Part shown: piece by piece, positions 59,815 to 64,000 of the stretch | How the letters are laid out: each line of letters begins with the position of its first letter | Position numbering within the stretch: the first letter of the stretch is position 1 | Assembly: GCA_036346225.1 (NCBI GenBank) | Contig: JARFIW010000003.1 | Span: 2,784,501 to 2,848,500, forward strand | Direction: 5' to 3' | Origin: Platerodrilus igneus | Taxonomy: Eukaryota; Arthropoda; Insecta; Coleoptera; Lycidae | DNA length: 64,000 bases | Notes under the pieces: generated by a model | What the model was told of the DNA's origin: nothing | The model's input: only the letters and a program-made list of their open reading frames with translations | Database searches by the model: none | Program-made: the position numbers and the translations under genes

Positions 59815-59921
59815 CAGAGTTTTAATAAAAAGAATGATTTAAAAACTGTTTCATTCAATGATTAGGTCGACACCCCTTATAATTTAAGTACTAACAAAGT
59901 TACGACCGTGACTTCCCTTGA

Positions 59922-59922
<1 letters not shown>

Positions 59923-59955
<33 letters not shown>
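59923..59955. repeat. (TA)n tract right of the foldback element
   Basis: About 16 TA units, after which the LTR sequence resumes (TTAAATAATAG). Confidence 0.95.
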
Positions 59956-59959
<4 letters not shown>

Positions 59960-60486
59960 TAATAGAATCTAATAGGAAATTATTAGAAATTGTTAAATAA
60001 ATCATAAATCGAGTACAACAATGTAACTCAAGGATAGATATAAAAAGGTAATTAACAGTTCATGAAAACGGATGCAATACAATGTATTCCAGACGATAGT
60101 GACTGTAGGTAGCAGGTCACAGACGGTTAAGATATGCAATTACCTAGAAATCAAGATTGAAACAATGTAACAAAGTGTAGAATTAAGAATAAGCAGACAT
60201 GAGATCTGCAAGTTCCCACAGCCATGTGAGGGGTAGGAATATTATAAAAAGCCCGGGAGCCCCAGTTAACAACAGTCAGTCTGAGTATTACAGCTTTTAC
60301 GTTGTTGTTTACCTAGGCTATTCGCCCTAATATTAGTTCAATTAATTAACTAATTTTGATTTAAAGTTATTTGATTCAGTTTGTCAAAATTCCATTATAC
60401 TTTCTGTTATAAATCAATAAATTGTTAAGAAGTTTTGGAACTGGTTTTTAAATAAGCAGCTCCCAAGGCCCGAATCTTAACTCGCG

Positions 60487-60751
60487 TACATCTTCCAAAC
60501 GCTTTAACTTCAGTTCTAACTGCGCTTTACGCGTAGAAGTATTTGGACCGTAAAGATTTAGTTCGTGCATTAGTGGGAGAGCATTTTATGCAGGTCCAAA
60601 CTCGATTAGCCTTAGATACGCTTACGTTGGCACAGGAATAATGCCACCATCTATCACACTTATAGCACGCAACCGTATTGTCTGCCTCATCTGGCCTTCT
60701 ACATGCTACGCAGCTGCAGTCGTAGCTAGGATTCGAGTCATTTACAGCCAT
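60487..60751 (-). pseudogene. PHD-finger protein fragment, BEL/Pao-like Gag N-terminus
   Basis: From Met at 60751: a complete PHD-type zinc finger in residues about 12-60 with the Cys4-His-Cys3 order (CSCVAC, CYKC, DRWWHYSC, WTCIKC). PHD fingers bind histone tails in chromatin proteins, but a PHD finger at the start followed by a Glu/Lys/Leu coiled coil is also the layout of many insect BEL/Pao Gag proteins. After a stop at 60527 a neighbouring frame continues with coiled-coil-like text (QLELKLKRLEDV) up to 60487, where the errantivirus LTR begins. The gene was therefore cut by the LTR insertion. A host PHD gene cannot be excluded. Confidence 0.65.
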
Positions 60752-61341
60752 ATATCTTGAAGATTTTTGTTCTAGCAGAACAAAAGAGACACGACTTTGA
60801 TAGCAAACGCTTTATTTTTAATGTACAATCAGATGTCTGGTGTATTTGTGATGACTGCAGATGTAGAAGCCGAAATGCTTCAAGATTTAGTGTGCCTATT
60901 TGAACTACTTTACAGTAAATTCTATTAAATAAACAGAGAAATAAATGACTTTTCCCAACTGCCACAATTCAATTTTTTTTAAATTGAATTTATGTCTAGT
61001 CTAATTACTAGGGTAACACATTCGCCGTAACAAGAATCGTATTACCTAACCTTAAAGCACGCCGAATTAATTACAAGTAAGCGATAGTGTTATTTTAAAT
61101 TAGATAACGAAATAACGTCTTAAATAGTCGGTGTGGTTGCACGTACATAAAAGAGTGAAGGGGAACCAGGAGTGTAGCGTGTGATACCCTGGAAGTGAAG
61201 CGCCTGTGAAGTTGGCACGACATTCTTTAAATTTTAAAAAACAATGATAGTTCTAGTAGCACTTTTCATAGTTCTAGAGTTCCTGATAGAAAATAAAAAG
61301 AGTTCCGCATTTTTAATACAAAAAAATAGCAAATGAAAAAT
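60752..61341. other. Non-coding stretch before the satellite
   Basis: No supported gene. The 75-codon minus frame at 60738 runs into the PHD fragment's upstream side and has no domain. Confidence 0.35.
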
Positions 61342-62601
61342 TGTCGTGCTAACTTCGCGAATCTAGCACGACACTTACTCCTGTAATCTATAACAAACCA
61401 ATGAATGTCACAACTTTTAGCAAGAGTTCCCGTTAGTTGTAATCGAGTTCCATCTCTATATGTAATTAAAGTACAAAAATTGCAACGATTAGGTTCTTTG
61501 CAATAAACAACGTATATTTTATCCAGCACGACACTTGACGAAAAAGTGTCGTGCTGATCCTTTCTAGCGCATTTTTCGATATATTTCGACAGTTCTACAT
61601 GAGTTTCAACAACTACGATCACTTTTAGCCAGAGTTTCAGTGGCTAACCATTTTTAAATAATTTTTTAATTTTTGGTCTAGCACGACACTCGGAAAAAAG
61701 TGCCATGCTGATCATTTCTACCGAATTTTTCGATATATATCCACAGTTCTACATGAGTTCTAACAACTACGACCACTTTTAGCCTGAGTTCCAGTGTCTA
61801 ACCATTTTTAAATAATCCTTTAATTTTCGGTCTAGCACGACACTCGGAAAAAAGTGTCGTGCTAATTATTTCTAGCGAATTTTTTGATGTATATCAACAG
61901 TTCTACATGAGTTCCAACAACTACGATAACTTTTAGCCTGAGTTCCAGTGTCTAACTATTTTTAAATAATTTTTTAATTTTTGGTCTAGCACGACACTCG
62001 GAAAAAAGTGTCGTGCTGATCGTTTCTACCGAATATTTCGATATATATCGACAGTTCTACATGAGTTCTACCAACTACGACCACTTTTAGCCTGAGTTCC
62101 ACTGTCTAACCATTTTTAAATAATCCTTTAATTTTCGGTCTAGCACGACACTCGGAAAAAAGTGTCGTGCTGATAATTTCTAACGAATTTTTCGATTTAT
62201 AACGACAGTTCTACATGAGTTCTAACAACTACGACCACTTTTAGCCTAAGTTCAAGTAGCTAACCATTTTTAAATAATTTTTAAGTTTTTGGTCTAGCAC
62301 GACACTCGGAAAAAAGTGTCGTGCTGATCATTTCTAGCCAATTTTTCGATGTATATCGACAGTTCTACATGAGTTCCAACAACTACGATAACTTTTAGCC
62401 TGAGTTTCAGTGTCTAACCATTTTTAAATAATTTTTTAATTTTTAGTCTAGCACGACACACGGAAGAAAGTGTCGTGTTGATCATTCTTAGTGCATTTTT
62501 CGATATATACCGACAGTTCTACATTAGTTTTAACAACTACGATCACTTTTAACCAGAGTTCCAGTGGCTGACCATTTTTAAATAATATATTAATTTTCGG
62601 C
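61342..62601. repeat. 154-bp satellite array with hairpins
   Basis: Seven regular monomers, hairpin starts at 61526, 61680, 61834, 61988, 62142, 62295 and 62450 (spacing 153-155 bp), preceded by a worn start region with another hairpin at about 61342-61374. Each monomer holds the inverted pair AGCACGACAC/GTGTCGTGCT (perfect in most) around a 10-12 base A-rich loop. A second palindrome-like TCGATATATATCGA lies about 25 bases on, then CAGTTCTACATGAGTT and TAACCATTTTTAAATAAT. A CTAG or CTAN lies 8-9 bases after each hairpin. The 118-codon frame at 61266-61622 is an artefact. Confidence 0.92.
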
Positions 62602-62603
62602 GT

Positions 62604-62620
62604 TATATATATATATATAT
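62604..62620. repeat. (TA)n tract
   Basis: Short TA tract between the satellite and the TGCTGTG start of the next element. Confidence 0.9.
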
Positions 62621-64000
62621 TGCTGTGTAACCTATATTAGAATCGAGCCTCCCGAATTGAGCGTCAAAATTTACTGTGTATCCTTATAAGAATCGCCTCA
62701 GCTCCTGATATAGGGCGTCAAAATTATGCCGTGGAACTCGGGTAAAATGCTTACCAACCATAAATTATTTTCGAAATTTTTATATAACAAAGCAAAGCCA
62801 TATACTCTTTACAAAAATTGCACGTTCTGATGGAACGTTTAAAAGCTTTATAGACACCTTCGGCTTTCTAGTTAGATACCATAATAAAGTTTTTACGCGT
62901 ATTAAGTTCAATACGTAAATAATACACACCACCTTGAAATTTCACTCTCATACGTTCTCCCAATATTCACAGTTTATAAAGTCACAATTCAAATCGTTAC
63001 CTGGAAATTTATAGTAGATCTCTGCTTTGTGGATGATGCCGTCTATTTCTTCGATCCGTTCTGCTGGTCGTTTCTAGCTGTTACTAGAAAAACTCCATCC
63101 AAATTGAACTGCAAACGCTGCCTCCCTGGTATAACCAATTCCAAATTCCATTTAAAATTATTTCTTCATTAATTAGATGCTTCAAACCACGCTACTTAAT
63201 GTCCCGACACGAGTTGATTATAATTATAGATGATATCTATATTAAAATGTAATTTCGGCACACTTAACCGCGTATTTAATTAAGAGACTATCACCTTGTA
63301 ATATAATTTAACTGATCTAGTAATACTTACAACTCGTGATACCTAGATACGTTGTTTGGAGCGATCGAAAACTTAAGGGTCTTCACCACGTTCTCCAAAG
63401 GCATTTATACACTCCACGTGTAACCCTTCATACCTGCTTAACGCGAAATCCCCTGTTAACACCATTCATTCTAGTAATTTTGCACTCCACCAATATCAAA
63501 TCCCGCCAAAATTCCGCACGTCGTTATCATAATTTTTAGAACAATACGCTACACTAATCTTGTGTTCGTTTCAAACCAGACTAAACATATCGACCAATCG
63601 TAGACCTCGTGACGCTTCACAAATCCCTCCTATCCTAATGTGGTCTCTTGCCTACGCATTTTCTCGGTCCTTTTCTAACCTAGTCTGAGTGGTACAAAAT
63701 CGATATTTCTGATTCCTTGCTATTCACACCATGTGGACTCGCTACGTGATTTTACTAACCCCTCATTAGAATATTCAGAGAATGTTTGCGACGGTTTTAC
63801 AATATACGTAGAATCTGCATGTTTATCTACTCAAATTTATTAGAACCTGACATTTAAAAGTCTACAGGTGCTCGATCGTAACGAACGTTTTAAACACAAT
63901 TCTCCGAGCTTCGGTTCATGGTATTTTCTGACATCGAGCCCCATCGTTGGGCCGTCATTAAATGCTGAGGATTTAATGTAAAACTGTCGAAATATATCAA
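62621..64000 (-). mobile_element. Diverged relative of family M LTR
   Basis: Starts TGCTGTGTAACCT after a TA tract, followed by two primer-site-like blocks (62642-62668 and about 62685-62710) as at 7651-7802. Further right, 63600-63900 aligns in order to 13570-13880 of the family M LTR (GAGTGGTACAAAATCGATAT, GCGACGGTTT, ACTTTTAAAA-like and CAGGTNNTCNATCGT blocks) at clearly lower identity. Another primer-site-like block, ATCGAGCCCCATCGTTGGG, lies at 63932-63950, followed by AAATGCTGAGGATTT, resembling one more LTR end. The element continues beyond the window. Confidence 0.6.

Larger units (their letters stand above)
59436..59893. mobile_element. Foldback element with 170-bp perfect arms, Penelope-like
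   Basis: Arms 59436-59605 and 59724-59893 are exact reverse complements as far as I can read, with no gap, around a 118-bp centre. Each arm holds a hammerhead-ribozyme-like core. Known Penelope-like retroelements carry hammerhead motifs with a very short stem III in their terminal repeats and often have inverted copies of these repeats, so this is most likely a Penelope-derived remnant. It lies between two TA tracts inside the errantivirus LTR. No coding sequence. The 30 bp between the right arm and the second TA tract are unexplained. Confidence 0.8.
56251..60482 (+). mobile_element. Errantivirus-like Ty3/gypsy provirus, 5'-truncated
   Basis: Plus-strand remnant: end of the RNase H/integrase region, env, a G-rich polypurine tract (CGGGAGG at 59378-59384) and a 3' LTR beginning AGTTA. 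The 5' LTR, gag, protease and RT are missing, replaced on the left by LINE copy 2. The LTR is interrupted by a foldback element in its TA tract. It is an old, non-functional copy in an insect-type genome. Confidence 0.88.
59385..60482 (+). mobile_element. Errantivirus-like 3' LTR, interrupted
   Basis: Begins AGTTATATATCCCCC and ends CTTAACT, an inverted AGTTA/TAACT pair typical of gypsy-type LTRs. It is followed by CGCG; the solo LTR of the same family at 2377 is flanked by CGCC. Without the inserted foldback and expanded TA runs it is close to 600 bp. A TATA box (TATAAAAAG, about 60243), an initiator-like TCAGTC (about 60278) and AATAAA (about 60415) are visible. Confidence 0.8.

Noticed and set aside
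61266..61622. 118-codon minus-strand frame
   Set aside because: It runs through the degenerate start of the satellite array and shows no domain.
61342..62601. CRISPR array
   Set aside because: The repeats are 154-bp satellite monomers with similar, not unique, text between hairpins, in a eukaryotic transposon context.

Overview
The window looks like an intergenic, transposon-dense stretch of an arthropod genome, most likely an insect. The DNA is AT-rich and there is no operon-like gene packing. I see an errantivirus-type env (an insect Ty3/gypsy hallmark), PHD-finger BEL/Pao-like gag, Jockey-like and RTE-like LINE remnants, a hAT transposase, a tRNA-derived SINE, (TA)n tracts and a satellite array. 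I find no convincing host gene; every coding signal I can name belongs to a mobile element and nearly all are broken.

Left part (1-7.5 kb): a decayed Ty3/gypsy reverse transcriptase, a 595-bp solo LTR with a 4-bp target duplication, and a tRNA-derived SINE with a 12-bp duplication. Region 7.5-29.1 kb is a compound LTR-retrotransposon locus. A minus-strand Ty3/gypsy element (family M: gag, protease, partial RT, two LTRs) is followed by a (TA)n tract and a 530-bp block N. The arrangement M-(TA)n-N is repeated as a deleted tandem copy at 25.0-29.1 kb. A second, plus-strand Ty3/gypsy element (family G) sits in the first (TA)n tract as LTR-internal-LTR-internal-LTR, both internals cut at the same point in RT.

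Region 29-42 kb is mostly unrecognised non-coding DNA with two large imperfect inverted repeats (31.4-32.9 and 40.6-42.2 kb), a dispersed repeat, a tandem duplication and a GC-richer promoter-like patch. Region 42.4-50.9 kb is a nest: a near full-length hAT (ZMYM/DUF4371-type) transposase pseudogene is split by a LINE with a target duplication; that LINE is itself split by a 2.1-kb insert, and a second SINE copy sits at the LINE's 3' junction.

Region 52.4-60.5 kb holds a Jockey-like LINE tail, a second LINE of the nested family on the minus strand, and a 5'-truncated errantivirus-like provirus (integrase, env, 3' LTR) whose LTR belongs to the same family as the solo LTR at 2.4 kb. The (TA)n tract of that LTR carries a 458-bp foldback element with two perfect 170-bp arms, each containing a hammerhead-ribozyme-like core, as in Penelope-like elements. 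The LTR ends inside a PHD-finger gag-like fragment. The right end (61.4-64 kb) is a 154-bp satellite with a perfect hairpin in most monomers, then a diverged minus-strand relative of family M. The strongest candidates for something unusual are the hammerhead-bearing foldback and the repeated use of (TA)n tracts as junctions by several unrelated elements.
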